Assembly (NCBI GenBank): GCA_026399875.1
Contig: JAPLQF010000021.1
Span: forward strand, 1 to 64,000
Source of the DNA: Burkholderiales bacterium
GTDB lineage: Bacteria > Pseudomonadota > Gammaproteobacteria > Burkholderiales > Burkholderiaceae_E
Direction: 5' to 3'
DNA: 64,000 bases
Made by a program: the position numbers and the translations under genes. Of this stretch, positions 1 through 7,698 are shown piece by piece. Numbering within the stretch: position 1 is the stretch's first letter; the number at the start of each line of letters is the position of its first letter. The notes under the pieces are model-generated. The model saw only the letters and a program-made list of their open reading frames with translations, was not told the DNA's origin and did not search any database.

Positions 1-400
1 TGCCGATGCGGCCATGAAAGCGCATCGCGCCCTGGCTGGAACAGGTGTCGAGCGCGCGGTCGGTGGTCAGCGTCAGCGCGGTGGCATAGGGCATGTGGGT
101 GTGCAGCACCACCGCATGACCGGTGATGCGGTGCGCTGCGGCATGGATGAACATGGCGGTCGGCTCGACGCGGTGGCGGCCCTGCAGCACGGTGCCGTGT
201 TCGTCGACCAGCACGATGTCGTCGGGGCCGATCTCGCTCCAGTGCAGCCCGCGCGGGTTGATCAGGAAGCTGCGGCTGTCGTCGGGCAGCGCCACGCTGA
301 AATGGTTACACACGCCTTCGCTCAGACCGTGATGGGCGGCCGCGCGCAGCGCAAGCGCCAAGTCTTCACAAAGCGGTTTCAGCAGGGCAGCGTCGGGCAT
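1..400 (-). CDS. Class II aldolase/adducin-family protein (partial, C-terminus outside window)
   Basis: Reading the minus strand from an ATG at 400 gives an open frame of 133 residues that runs off the left edge, so only the N-terminal part is visible. It begins MPDAALLKPLCEDLALALRA and contains CNHFSVALPDD, the family pattern NHxS near the N-terminus, then EPTAMFIHAA and VVLHTHMPYATALT. The HTH pair is the family's divalent-metal ligand. Class II aldolase/adducin proteins are Zn-dependent carbon-carbon lyases or epimerases of sugar phosphates; the HTHMPYAT context is closer to the adducin-like branch than to FucA. The substrate cannot be told from the visible half. No neighbour in the window gives a pathway. 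Confidence 0.85.
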   Translation of the reverse strand, partial: MPDAALLKPLCEDLALALRAAAHHGLSEGVCNHFSVALPDDSRSFLINPRGLHWSEIGPDDIVLVDEHGTVLQGRHRVEPTAMFIHAAAHRITGHAVVLHTHMPYATALTLTTDRALDTCSSQGAMRFHGRIG

Positions 401-780
401 CGGTGTCTCCGGGGTGGGTACAGAACGGACAGGAAATTCAACCGCCTCACCGCAAGTATGACGGCCCCTGGAACGGTAGGCTCATCCCGATGTCCCTTTG
501 GCAAGGCCAGGTTCGCATGGCTGAGGCAGCCCCGGAGTGGGTCGCCTGCGCGGCGGTCGATCTCGGCAGAGCGAGGCCCGGGGCCGGGTGCTGCCGGCCA
601 ATCCCCTGAACTCGTTGCCCGACACCTGCCAGTCGAGTTGGGCTGCCATAAAGCTGACGTTCGCAGATTTCGCTGAACGACCTTGACGCGACAGTCAGAG
701 TGCCCGAAAGCAGCGGTTCAGTACGCCGGTTCAGCGGCGGCTTACAGCTTCAAGTGCTTCACGGTTCAGGCCGGCGGGTC
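401..780. other. Intergenic stretch, no supported gene
   Basis: About 380 bases between the aldolase start and the small membrane protein stop. Open frames here are short, have no recognisable domain and are only partly compatible with each other. The upstream side of the aldolase start should carry its promoter, but I see no clear -35/-10 pair. Nothing else is recognised. Confidence 0.5.
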
Positions 781-1041
781 CTAGCGCGCAAACCAGCCAA
801 TGAGATTGACGAGCACAGTCAGCACCAGCGAGCCAATCAGCATGGCCTTCCACGGAAAGAAGACTTTCACCGACGGACCGGGCCGGGTGGCATCGTCTTC
901 CCAGTCATGCTGCTTATGGATCTCCTCGATCATGCGCTCCTGAGCGCGGCGCGCCGTCTTCGGAAACAGCATCGGCAACAGGTTAAGCAGCACTGTCAGC
1001 ACGACAGAACCGACAATCGAAACAATCAGCCAGTTGGGCAT
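781..1041 (-). CDS. Small two-helix membrane protein, function unknown
   Basis: An 86-residue protein starting at ATG 1041, chosen because GGGGGGA lies just upstream as a ribosome binding site; a GTG four codons upstream (1053) is an alternative. There are two hydrophobic helices, one starting about residue 4 (LIVSIVGSVVLTVLLNLL) and one at the C-terminus (AMLIGSLVLTVLVNLIGW). They look like copies of one another (GSxVLTVLxNL in both). Between them is a charged cytoplasmic or periplasmic loop, KTARRAQERMIEEIHKQHDWED. I do not recognise the family. The hydrophobic pattern, SD and charged loop support a real gene. It stands alone, with long empty DNA on both sides. Confidence 0.6.
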   Translation of the reverse strand: MPNWLIVSIVGSVVLTVLLNLLPMLFPKTARRAQERMIEEIHKQHDWEDDATRPGPSVKVFFPWKAMLIGSLVLTVLVNLIGWFAR

Positions 1042-1537
1042 CGATCCCCCCACGTGACCTGCGTTGGCAGGATTGATTGTCGAGAAAGCGCGACCACCAG
1101 ATCAAGCTCCAGCACGACAGTGCGAAGTATCCATCAGAACCGCACTGGGTGTCACTTGGCTCTGGGTACAAGGTACAAGGGGCGCTGGACTGAGGGGGGC
1201 AGGCTGTTCTCTGCGGGCGTGGCCACGGCGAGCAGACGCCGGCCCCTGGGCCAGGACGCACGACATGGCGTGCCCAACGCGTCGTTCGCGGGGGCATAGA
1301 CCACGGACACCTGCTCAGCGTGGGGAACGGGCGTACTGAGCCGCCTCGACGACTCACGCCTCTAACAAACGTCCGCTCCGGGGTAACCTGGAAGAGGCGG
1401 GCCGTGCCGCTGCTTCTGGCCGGGAGCCGGTAGCCATGAGCGGCTGCTTCGGAGATGCAGAAACAGAAGGAAGGCGGCCCGAGCGTCGGGCTGCTTTGGA
1501 GAGATCTGAAGGTCTGCAATGGGTCGAAAGCCGCCTG
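1042..1537. other. Intergenic stretch without a supported gene
   Basis: About 500 bases. The open frames on both strands are Arg/Ser/Pro-rich, without domains, initiation signals or a family resemblance. This DNA may be degenerate remnant sequence, in keeping with the broken PIN gene to its right. No inverted repeats or transposase fragments were identified. Confidence 0.45.
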
Positions 1538-1960
1538 TCAGGTCAGCGCGATCAGCGACCCCATCTGGGTGTGATTTACCCCTCGATCTGAAGCAGATCG
1601 ATGAGGCCTCGCAAGGCCTTGCAAGGCCCCGGATGGCGAGATGACCCGCACGCCGCGCTGGATGTTGCCCAATATCTGGCCGAAGTCGCGTCGGTCACCG
1701 GTTACGAACCAATCGCACCCTGCATCGATGGATGCAGCCAGGATCGGAGCGTCTTTGGCCACGATCTGCGCGGCTGGCCACTCGAGTGTTGCGTTGCTGG
1801 GTGCCGGACTCAGTGCGCCGCGGCGCCAGCGTACGTCGTGACTCTTCCAGGGCAAAGGCTGAGATGACGGCACGGGTCAGTCCCGCAGCGGCGAAAGCGA
1901 TCAACCGTCCCGGAGCGCTTTCTGGTCTCCCTCTTGACCGATGGCGTGCAGCGCTGCGAG
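1538..1960 (-). pseudogene. Decayed PIN-domain protein gene (frameshifted)
   Basis: Two minus-strand frames each hold part of one PIN-domain protein. The upstream part, about 1920 down to 1830, reads GRLIAFAAAGLTRAVISAFA followed by LEESRRTL, the family segment just after the first beta-strand. The downstream part in another frame, about 1800 to 1600, reads IVAKDAPILAASIDAGCDWF then VTGDRRDFGQIL, matching the family's AKDxPIL...ADxLVTGDxxxFG core. The first catalytic Asp segment (LDANVLFSA-like) is not visible, and the linker between the parts is short. Truncation plus a frameshift near 1810-1835 suggests a dead gene. PIN proteins of this kind are usually VapC-like RNases; no antitoxin is adjacent. 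The right boundary is approximate. Confidence 0.65.
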
Positions 1961-2052
1961 CGCAGGCCTTGCCTCAAGACCACTGGGGGAGGAAAAAGAT
2001 CGTTTGAATCGCTTGTTCTCAGATCGAGAACCGGTCTATAGCAAGGCCATCG

Positions 2053-2742
2053 CTAGAGCGACGGAAAGCGAATTACACCTGCCGCGGGCAACTTGACCAT
2101 GCACGTCACGAATAGCGGGCTGACGAGCCAGCCGTCCAGCCAGGCCCGTACCGATGGCAGGTTTTGCCTTGCAAACCATATCGGGTCTACCGCGGCGAAT
2201 TGGCGCACGAAGGGCATCACTGCCAAGTCGGTGGCGCAGGGCGTGGCGCCGCCCAGGTAAGGCGCGCTGTTAAGCCGGGCCTCCAGCGGTTGCAGCAGCA
2301 CATCCATCGCCCTGTCGCGGTGTGAGTCTGGCGCGAGAGACTCCGTCGCGTAGCGCTGGGGGTACTTCCAGCGGTCCAGGTGATGCTTGAAGTCGCCGTC
2401 GTTGCGCAGCAGTAAATCCAGATTGGCAGGCGACTGCGCCCGTGCCCACCAGCCATGCACATCGGGCACGGCAAGTGCCCAACGCAGGATGTCCCAACTC
2501 TCCTCAATCACACTGCCATCGGGCAACTGCAGCACTGGTACCGTCGCCTTGGGCGATATGGCCAGCAAGATTGCGGGCTTATTGCCCAAACTGACCTCCA
2601 CCGCCTCGAAGGCCCGGCCTGCCTGCAGCAGGGCCATGCGTGCGCGCATCGCATAAGGGCAGCGGCGAAACGTGTAGAGCCGCGGTAACTGTGGACCTGG
2701 CTGGGCGGATAGTGCGTGCGGTGTCAGGAACGATGCGTTCAT
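2053..2742 (-). CDS. Glutathione S-transferase family protein
   Basis: A 229-residue protein. The ATG at 2742 gives MNASFLTPHA and a normal GST length; a longer in-frame start at 2790 adds a non-conserved tail. The thioredoxin-like N-terminal domain begins LPRLYTFRRCPYAMRARMAL, where CPYAxRxRMAL is the glutathione-binding/catalytic segment with Cys rather than Tyr or Ser, typical of glutaredoxin-like and omega-type GSTs. SPKATVPVLQLPDGSVIEES is the G-site cis-Pro and E-S motif. The all-helical C-terminal domain follows to the end. It probably conjugates or reduces glutathione adducts in the cytoplasm; the substrate is unknown. It is monocistronic by position, with no partner gene nearby. Confidence 0.9.
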   Translation of the reverse strand: MNASFLTPHALSAQPGPQLPRLYTFRRCPYAMRARMALLQAGRAFEAVEVSLGNKPAILLAISPKATVPVLQLPDGSVIEESWDILRWALAVPDVHGWWARAQSPANLDLLLRNDGDFKHHLDRWKYPQRYATESLAPDSHRDRAMDVLLQPLEARLNSAPYLGGATPCATDLAVMPFVRQFAAVDPIWFARQNLPSVRAWLDGWLVSPLFVTCMVKLPAAGVIRFPSL

Positions 2743-3249
2743 GGCTAGGGTCGGTTCGGCTGTACACGTCAATGTGGATCGAGCGCCCAAGTTGATGACG
2801 CCAGATCAGGCCAATGGTCGCACCTCGTCGCCTGGCGCAGCTCAGGTGCGAGCGACACGATAGCGTGCCCGACGCTCGGGCCGACTTCTTTCCGGTTCCA
2901 GATGTCCGAAGCAGCTGTTCGTAGCCGCCAGCTCTCGGCTCAGTCGCAGACGCCAGGATCTAACGCTCGCGACGAGTTCAGGCCAGGCGAGGATGTCGAG
3001 GACATCCTACTGAGCGGCGTCCCACAGCCAACAGCGAAACATCAGCTCGCCGTCTTGGCAGCCTGCGCAGCACGACGAAAGCAATAGCAACTGAACGATT
3101 CATCGTGGGGCTTTCGACCTGGGGCGCCAGCACCTGAGTTGACCGGGCGATGCTCGAAGGACGCCAGACCCGCGAGAATGATCATCAACATCACGCCCTC
3201 GCGGGCCTGGCGTCCTCCCGATGGCGCTCCGGTTTAACAGCGAAGGGTT
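2743..3249. other. Intergenic stretch with one strong hairpin
   Basis: About 500 bases between the GST start and the patatin stop. No coding frame is convincing. TTGACG lies at about 2770 on the minus strand and could be a -35 for the GST gene, but no good -10 follows. The only clear structure is the long inverted repeat at 3159-3215, listed separately. Confidence 0.5.
3159..3215 (-). terminator. Long hairpin 3' of the patatin/MFS operon
   Basis: Two 18-nt arms (3159-3176 and 3198-3215) are inverted complements at 17 of 18 positions, with a 21-nt loop. In RNA made from the minus strand the single odd position is a G-U wobble, so the stem is unbroken; in plus-strand RNA it is an A-C mismatch. 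That favours a role in the minus-strand transcript that ends about 35 bases earlier at the patatin stop. There is no U-run, so it may be an mRNA 3' stabiliser or Rho-linked structure rather than an intrinsic terminator. Confidence 0.5.
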
Positions 3250-4185
3250 TCACCGCGCGGGTCGCTCGGCAAGCAATCCAGCACGCTGCAGGCTGGCCAT
3301 CAGCATCGGCAAATGCAGGCGGCCGCTGCGTTCGCCTGCAGCCCGTGCATACTGGAAATAGCTGGGCAGTGGAGAGGCGTCAAACGCCAGATCGGCATGG
3401 ATGACGTAGTCCGCTTGCATGGCCTCGGGCGCAATGCGTGCCCGCCGCTTGGCGACGCGTTCGCGCTGGGCCGGTGATGCATCGTCGGGTGCGGTTTCGG
3501 GCCTTGGCGTGACATCGACCGCAATGATGTAGCGGGCGCCGGCCTGCCGCGCCGCCCGCACCGCCAGCGGCAAGGACTCGTCGCCATCCTCGTACTCGAT
3601 GTGCTCGATGCCCACTGGCGACAGGATGCCGGGCACAGCACTGGAGGCACGTACCGACACTCCCGCATTGCCGCTACTGAAGAACACCGGCGTCTTGTCG
3701 TCGCGTCGCGTCGCGCCCACCACCAGCCGGCGCTGCAGTTGCTCGATCGACTTGTTACCCAGGCGCGTATTGACGTAGTCCTGCAGGCGCTGCCCGTGGA
3801 TCCAGCCGCGGTCGGCGAACGGTGACAAGTCGAAAAGCGTGAAAGGGCCGCCGGTCTGGGACAGCGCGTCGAGCTCGGCAGCCGATCGCCCATCGGCCCA
3901 GAAGGCGCCCAGCAGTGAACCGACGCTGGTGCCGACAAGCAGATCGACTTCAATGCCGGCTTCCTCCAGTACCCGCATTACGCCGATGTGCGCGTAGCCG
4001 CGGGGGCCGCCGCTGCTGAGCACCAGTGCGATGCGTGGCACTGGATCAAGAGGTGCCACTGCGGTCAAGGCGCGCGGGCTGTCGGGTCCGGTGTAATTGA
4101 ACGACCCGCAGCCAGCAAGCAGCGCCGTCAGGGTGGCGAAGGCTGCATGAACGGCCGATCGCAGAGTGATGGTGCAGCGATTCAT
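3250..4185 (-). CDS. Patatin-like phospholipase, predicted lipoprotein
   Basis: A 311-residue protein. The ATG at 4185 overlaps the MFS stop as ATGA and has GGGGACG upstream. The N-terminus is a lipoprotein signal (LTALLAGC, lipobox Cys about residue 26). The patatin fold follows: oxyanion loop SSGGPRGYAHIG (about 57-68), nucleophile elbow GTSVGS with Ser87, and the catalytic Asp in YEDGD (about Asp200). The family usually has DGG or DGA there, so the D-G-D form is slightly off consensus. Expected activity is lipid acyl hydrolysis, here at the outer or inner membrane periplasmic face. Coupling to the exporter suggests a joint envelope or lipid-related task, which is inference. The enclosing open frame runs far upstream but that part is a shadow of the MFS gene. 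Confidence 0.9.
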   Translation of the reverse strand: MNRCTITLRSAVHAAFATLTALLAGCGSFNYTGPDSPRALTAVAPLDPVPRIALVLSSGGPRGYAHIGVMRVLEEAGIEVDLLVGTSVGSLLGAFWADGRSAAELDALSQTGGPFTLFDLSPFADRGWIHGQRLQDYVNTRLGNKSIEQLQRRLVVGATRRDDKTPVFFSSGNAGVSVRASSAVPGILSPVGIEHIEYEDGDESLPLAVRAARQAGARYIIAVDVTPRPETAPDDASPAQRERVAKRRARIAPEAMQADYVIHADLAFDASPLPSYFQYARAAGERSGRLHLPMLMASLQRAGLLAERPAR

Positions 4186-5609
4186 GTCGTCCCCGAGGGC
4201 GTCGGCTTTGGCGCGGCAACCGCTGTCATTCGAGTCTGAACAGGCAGGGACAACAGCGCGGTCAACAGCCCCAGGCCGCCGAGCAAGGCGTACAGGTACT
4301 GGAACTGCTGCAGGCTGGCGCCGGCATGTCCGACGAGTGCGACAGCCAGGGCTGCACCAGCGGCTCCTCCGAACTGACGCATTGCATTGTTCACTCCGCC
4401 CCCGACGCCGAACCGCGTGGGCCCCAAATTCGCGACTGCCGCGCCGCTGAGGGCGGGCAGCACCAGGCCGATGGCCGTCCCAGTCAGCAACTGTGCGGGC
4501 AGCCAGATCGACAGATAGTTCGGCGCCTTCCCGATACTCAGGCTCAGCCACGCCTGTGTGACCGCATACAGCACCCCACCCACGACCAGCAAGGGCCGGT
4601 GGCCGATGCGCCCTGCCAGTCGGCCCGACAGGATGGCCACCGGGGTGACCATCAACGGACCGGGCGACACCGCCCATCCGGCGAGCCCTTGCGAATAGCC
4701 CCAGATGCCCATCAGGAAGAGAAAGGAACTCAGGAACATGGCTGTGAAGGCGATGCCGAACACTGCTGTTGCCAGGTTGACGAAGAGGAAGCTGCGATCC
4801 TCGAACAGCGTCAGGTCCAGAGCCGCCCCGGGGCGCCCACGCGCCCAGAAGCCAAATGCCACGAGCAGCACCGTGCCCGCAGCCAGGGCAGCCAAGGGCT
4901 GCGCCCAACCGGCAGATTCACTGCGTACGATGCCCCAGGCGACGGCACCTGCACCCAAGGTGAGGAGCGCGATGCCTGGCCAGTCGGGGCGCGCACCGGT
5001 CTCGGGGCTGGTTGACTCCTGCAGTTGCTGCCGGGCCAGCACCCAGGCCAGCAGGCCCAATGGCACGTTGATGAGGAACACCCAGCGCCAGGACGTCAGC
5101 TCGATGATCCAGGAGCCGAAGGCCGGCCCGACGGCAGCAGCCAGTGCGCCGACAGCACTGAAGAGCCCGACGGCTGCTGCGCGCTTTTCTCTCGGGAAAG
5201 CGCCAAGGACGAGGGCGAGCGAGGCCGGCGTCAGCAGTGCCGCGCCTACCGCCTGCAGCGCACGGGCAGCAATCAGGGTAGCGATGTCGGGCGCCCAGGC
5301 GCATAAGGCCGACGCGAACGAAAACAGGGCCAGTCCCTGGAGGAAGACACGTTTGCGGCCATTCAGGTCGGCCAGTCGGCCCGCAGGGACCAGCAGGGCG
5401 GCGTACAGCACCGTGTAAGCGTTGAGGGTCCATGACAGGTCGGCCACCGACACTGCGCTGAAGTGCTCCCTCAGCGGCGAATAAGCCGCCACGACCGCTG
5501 TGGTGTCGAGGAGCACCAGAAACACTGCCGCGCTGGCGATCCAGAACGTTCGCCAGGCAAGAGCCGGTGCTCCGTCGGGTGGTGAAGGGTGTGGGGACAC
5601 TGCGAGCAC
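4182..5609 (-). CDS. DHA2-type MFS drug/metabolite exporter
   Basis: A 475-residue polytopic membrane protein. The DHA2 (EmrB/QacA, 14-helix) pattern is seen in FLVLLDTTAVVAAYSPLREH (motif D1-like, helix 1), LSWTLNAYTVLYAALLVPAG then RLADLNGRKRVFLQG (motif A, about residues 85-100), ARALQAVGAALLTPASLAL (motif B), and VGPAFGSWIIELTSWRWVF (motif C). It is expected to export hydrophobic toxic compounds by proton antiport at the inner membrane. Its stop overlaps the patatin start (ATGA), so the two are translationally coupled. A sigma70-like promoter overlapped by a 30-bp palindrome lies at 5667-5703, indicating repressor control. The substrate is not predictable. Confidence 0.93.
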   Translation of the reverse strand: MLAVSPHPSPPDGAPALAWRTFWIASAAVFLVLLDTTAVVAAYSPLREHFSAVSVADLSWTLNAYTVLYAALLVPAGRLADLNGRKRVFLQGLALFSFASALCAWAPDIATLIAARALQAVGAALLTPASLALVLGAFPREKRAAAVGLFSAVGALAAAVGPAFGSWIIELTSWRWVFLINVPLGLLAWVLARQQLQESTSPETGARPDWPGIALLTLGAGAVAWGIVRSESAGWAQPLAALAAGTVLLVAFGFWARGRPGAALDLTLFEDRSFLFVNLATAVFGIAFTAMFLSSFLFLMGIWGYSQGLAGWAVSPGPLMVTPVAILSGRLAGRIGHRPLLVVGGVLYAVTQAWLSLSIGKAPNYLSIWLPAQLLTGTAIGLVLPALSGAAVANLGPTRFGVGGGVNNAMRQFGGAAGAALAVALVGHAGASLQQFQYLYALLGGLGLLTALLSLPVQTRMTAVAAPKPTPSGTT

Positions 5610-5666
5610 TCCGTCCTGGTGTCAGCACATCAACCCGATGATCGGAGTGACTATCGGAGTTGACGC

Positions 5667-5703
5667 TGTCTACTATTGTCCTGACACTTGTAGACACTGT
5701 CAA
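5667..5703 (-). promoter_or_regulatory. Promoter with overlapping palindromic operator for the MFS/patatin operon
   Basis: On the minus strand, TTGACA (5703-5698) and GACAAT (5680-5675) are separated by exactly 17 bases, a good sigma70 promoter. The spacer and -10 are covered by a 30-bp palindrome: outer arms TGTCTAC (5667-5673) and GTAGACA (5690-5696), and inner arms TGTC (5677-5680) and GACA (5683-5686), all sharing one centre at 5681/5682. Size and placement fit a TetR-family repressor site. No regulator gene is next to it. Confidence 0.8.
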
Positions 5704-5785
5704 CCGGGTTCGAGATACCCCGCAAAGAGACAGAGAGTGCGCCGCCGCTTGAGTGGCGCGACGCCTGCAACGTCGCTGCCCAAAA

Positions 5786-6730
5786 TTACGAAACGGTTTG
5801 CAGTGCCGACTCTCGGGTCGCGAGCAGGAAATGACCGCGCGCCACCGCGATCGGCAGTTCGGGGCTGCGCTGCCAGACGCGTACCGTGACCAGCGCTACC
5901 CGTCCGCCGAGTCTGACGACATCGCATTGCGCGAAGCACTCCTCGGGGCGGCCGCTGCGCAGGTAATCGACAGAAAAGTCGATGCCCTTGGGCTGTTTGG
6001 CGCCCTGCAGGGACTGCATGAGCTGGAGCAGGGCGGCAGTTTCGGCAAAGCCTGCGACCACGCCACCATGCAGGGCCGGCAGATTGGGGTTGCCGATCAG
6101 GCGCGGGTGAAAGGGCATGCGAAACACTGGATGCTCGCGATGCGGCGCCACCCGAATGCCGAGGTATTCCACATAAGGAATCGACTGACCGGGCAGGGTC
6201 GGCTCACTCTCGCTGGGGGCATGCCAGGCTGGATCGGGTGACGCGTTTGCAGAAACTGCGGTTGCTGCGGTGGCATTCGGGTCAATCGGCTCTGCGCGGG
6301 CCCGTGAGGGCGTGCCGAGCATGAACGCCGACTGTGCCGAAGCGACCGGCTGCGAGCGATCGTCCTGCCAGACTTCGGCTCGAATGAAGGCCACGCTGCG
6401 GGTGAGCCGGTAGCAGTGGGCCTCGCTGTAGACCGGCTGGTGGGTGTTCGCCGGTCGCAGCCAGTCCAGGCGAAGGTCAAGTGTTGCGTAGGTGATATTG
6501 CGCGACTGCAAAGCTGCCCCGACCGCGATACCGCAGGCCGAGTCAGCCAGAACAATGAGCGGCCCGGGATGCATCCGCCCGCGCTGCGGATCTCCCTCCC
6601 AGTCGGCCCTTGGCGGCAGCAGCATGGTGCCCCGTGATGCATCGACCGACACAATCTGCAGGCCGATGTCGCGCATGTGAGGCGTGCCATCGATATAGGT
6701 CTTCTTGAGGTTTTCAAGCAGATCGGACAT
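5786..6730 (-). CDS. Double-hotdog PaaI-like thioesterase
   Basis: A 314-residue protein made of two hotdog-fold halves. The first half (about 1-140) contains RGRMHPGPLIVLADSACGIA, the PaaI-type helix segment HPGxLxxLADxA, and ends in SAQSAFMLG. The second half (about 185-310) contains NLPALHGGVVAGFAETAALL, the same segment again (LHGGVVAGFxE), and ends in ARGHFLLATRE. A variable Ala/Pro/Ser-rich linker joins them. Such tandem proteins form the hotdog dimer within one chain and hydrolyse acyl-CoA thioesters. The second half retains the acidic residue (FAET), and the first has ADSA at that place. The start at 6730 has no purine-rich site upstream, so translation may depend on the overlapping small ORF. 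It probably shares a transcript with the hydrolase upstream. Confidence 0.88.
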   Translation of the reverse strand: MSDLLENLKKTYIDGTPHMRDIGLQIVSVDASRGTMLLPPRADWEGDPQRGRMHPGPLIVLADSACGIAVGAALQSRNITYATLDLRLDWLRPANTHQPVYSEAHCYRLTRSVAFIRAEVWQDDRSQPVASAQSAFMLGTPSRARAEPIDPNATAATAVSANASPDPAWHAPSESEPTLPGQSIPYVEYLGIRVAPHREHPVFRMPFHPRLIGNPNLPALHGGVVAGFAETAALLQLMQSLQGAKQPKGIDFSVDYLRSGRPEECFAQCDVVRLGGRVALVTVRVWQRSPELPIAVARGHFLLATRESALQTVS

Positions 6731-6806
6731 GAGGGGCGGAGATGGCGGTGGTGCCCAGTGAGATCAGCGCGACCAGCGCGATGAACAAACGGTGGCAGTG
6801 AGTCAT
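6714..6806 (-). CDS. 30-residue ORF with signal-peptide character, bridging two genes
   Basis: The ATG at 6806 overlaps the dienelactone hydrolase stop as ATGA, and the ORF ends 17 bases inside the thioesterase gene. The product starts MTHCHRLFIALVALISLGTT and continues AISAPHVRSA: a positive N-region, a hydrophobic core of about 16 residues and an A-x-A-like cleavage site. It could be the surviving signal sequence of a deleted secreted protein, or a leader whose translation delivers ribosomes to the thioesterase start, which lacks its own Shine-Dalgarno site. No homologue is recognised. A chance ORF is possible. Confidence 0.35.
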   Translation of the reverse strand: MTHCHRLFIALVALISLGTTAISAPHVRSA

Positions 6807-7546
6807 AGCGTGCGGGAAAACAGGTCGAACAGACGCTCCCAATGCCGTTCAGATGAGGGCTTGTCATAGACGCGGCGCTGAGGAAAGGCGAAGCCGTGGT
6901 GCGCCTCGGGGTACATCTCGATGCGGGCATTGAGATTGTGCCGGTCGATCTGCCCCTGGATGAGCGTCAGTGCTTCAGGCGTGATGTACTGGTCAAACTG
7001 CGCGCAGGCAAAGTACATCTCGCCACGGATATGCTCGGCCAGCAGATGCGCTGAATCAGGCAGGTCGGTGACCAGACGCGCCCCGTAGATGGAGGCCGAT
7101 GCTGCAACGCGCTCGGGAAACTTGCCGGCGACCCGAAACACGAAACGCCCGCTCAGACAGTAGCCCACCACACCGACCCTGGCGCTTCGCGCCTGCGGTT
7201 CGGCATCGAGGAAGCTGAACATGGCTTCGGTGTCCTGCTCGATCATCGTGTTCGACAGCGCGCGGTTGAGCGTCCACATCAGCTCGCGCTTTTCGGCATA
7301 GGCAGGATCCGACAGCCGATCGGCATCAAGGTCCACCGATCGGACCATCCGGTAGTAGAGGTTGGGCATCAGAACGTAATAGCCCACCGTGGCAATTCGA
7401 CGGGCCATGTCGCAGAGCTCTTCGCGGATACCCACGGAGTCCATGTACAGGATCACCACCGGATGCGGGCCGGGCTTGTCGGGGTGAAACGCCCAACTGT
7501 TCATCTGGCCGTCGCGGGTGGGAATGTCGATGACGCGTTCCTGCAT
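6803..7546 (-). CDS. Dienelactone hydrolase family protein
   Basis: A 247-residue alpha/beta hydrolase. GAGGAG lies a few bases before the ATG at 7546. The nucleophile motif is GYCLSG (about residue 120), giving the Cys nucleophile characteristic of dienelactone hydrolases where other alpha/beta hydrolases use Ser. The acid is likely the Asp in CAQFDQYI, and the His is in EAHHGFAFP. Family enzymes open dienelactones in chlorocatechol breakdown, but many chromosomal copies have no such role, and no catechol genes are present here. It is followed by a 30-codon ORF and a thioesterase in the same direction, probably one transcript. Confidence 0.92.
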   Translation of the reverse strand: MQERVIDIPTRDGQMNSWAFHPDKPGPHPVVILYMDSVGIREELCDMARRIATVGYYVLMPNLYYRMVRSVDLDADRLSDPAYAEKRELMWTLNRALSNTMIEQDTEAMFSFLDAEPQARSARVGVVGYCLSGRFVFRVAGKFPERVAASASIYGARLVTDLPDSAHLLAEHIRGEMYFACAQFDQYITPEALTLIQGQIDRHNLNARIEMYPEAHHGFAFPQRRVYDKPSSERHWERLFDLFSRTL

Positions 7547-7613
7547 CGCAGTCTCCTCGTGGATCGCCGGCGCTGCTTGCCCCAGGCTCGAGGCTGCTGC
7601 AGCATGAAGGGCC

Positions 7614-7689
7614 TGGTGCCCCCGGCACGAATCGAACGTGCGACCCTCCCCTTAGGAGGGGGATGCTCTATCCACTGAGCTACGGAGGC
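7614..7689 (-). tRNA. tRNA-Arg (anticodon CCT)
   Basis: The minus strand from 7689 reads GCCTCCG (acceptor 5' strand), then TAGCTCAGTGGATAGAGCA (D arm), CCCCTCCTAAGGGG (anticodon arm with CCT in loop CTCCTAA), a short variable loop, GTTCGATTC (T arm), and CGGGGGC closing the acceptor (one G-U pair). The discriminator is A and CCA is encoded (7614-7616), for 76 nt in total. CCT anticodon means it reads AGG arginine codons. A TAAAAT box sits about 10 bases upstream (7699-7704). No integrase or partial tRNA copy flanks it, so it is not an occupied attachment site. Confidence 0.96.
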
Positions 7690-7698
7690 GGCGGGTGG

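Noticed and set aside
14-676. 220-residue plus-strand ORF at the left edge
   Set aside because: It is antisense to the class II aldolase and runs into empty DNA.
983-1519. 178-residue minus-strand ORF
   Set aside because: Ser/Arg/Pro-rich with no family pattern, and it overlaps the start of the better-supported small membrane protein.
7614-7689. tRNA-Arg as an integration site for a mobile element
   Set aside because: No integrase, no duplicate of the tRNA 3' end and no foreign-looking block beside it were found.
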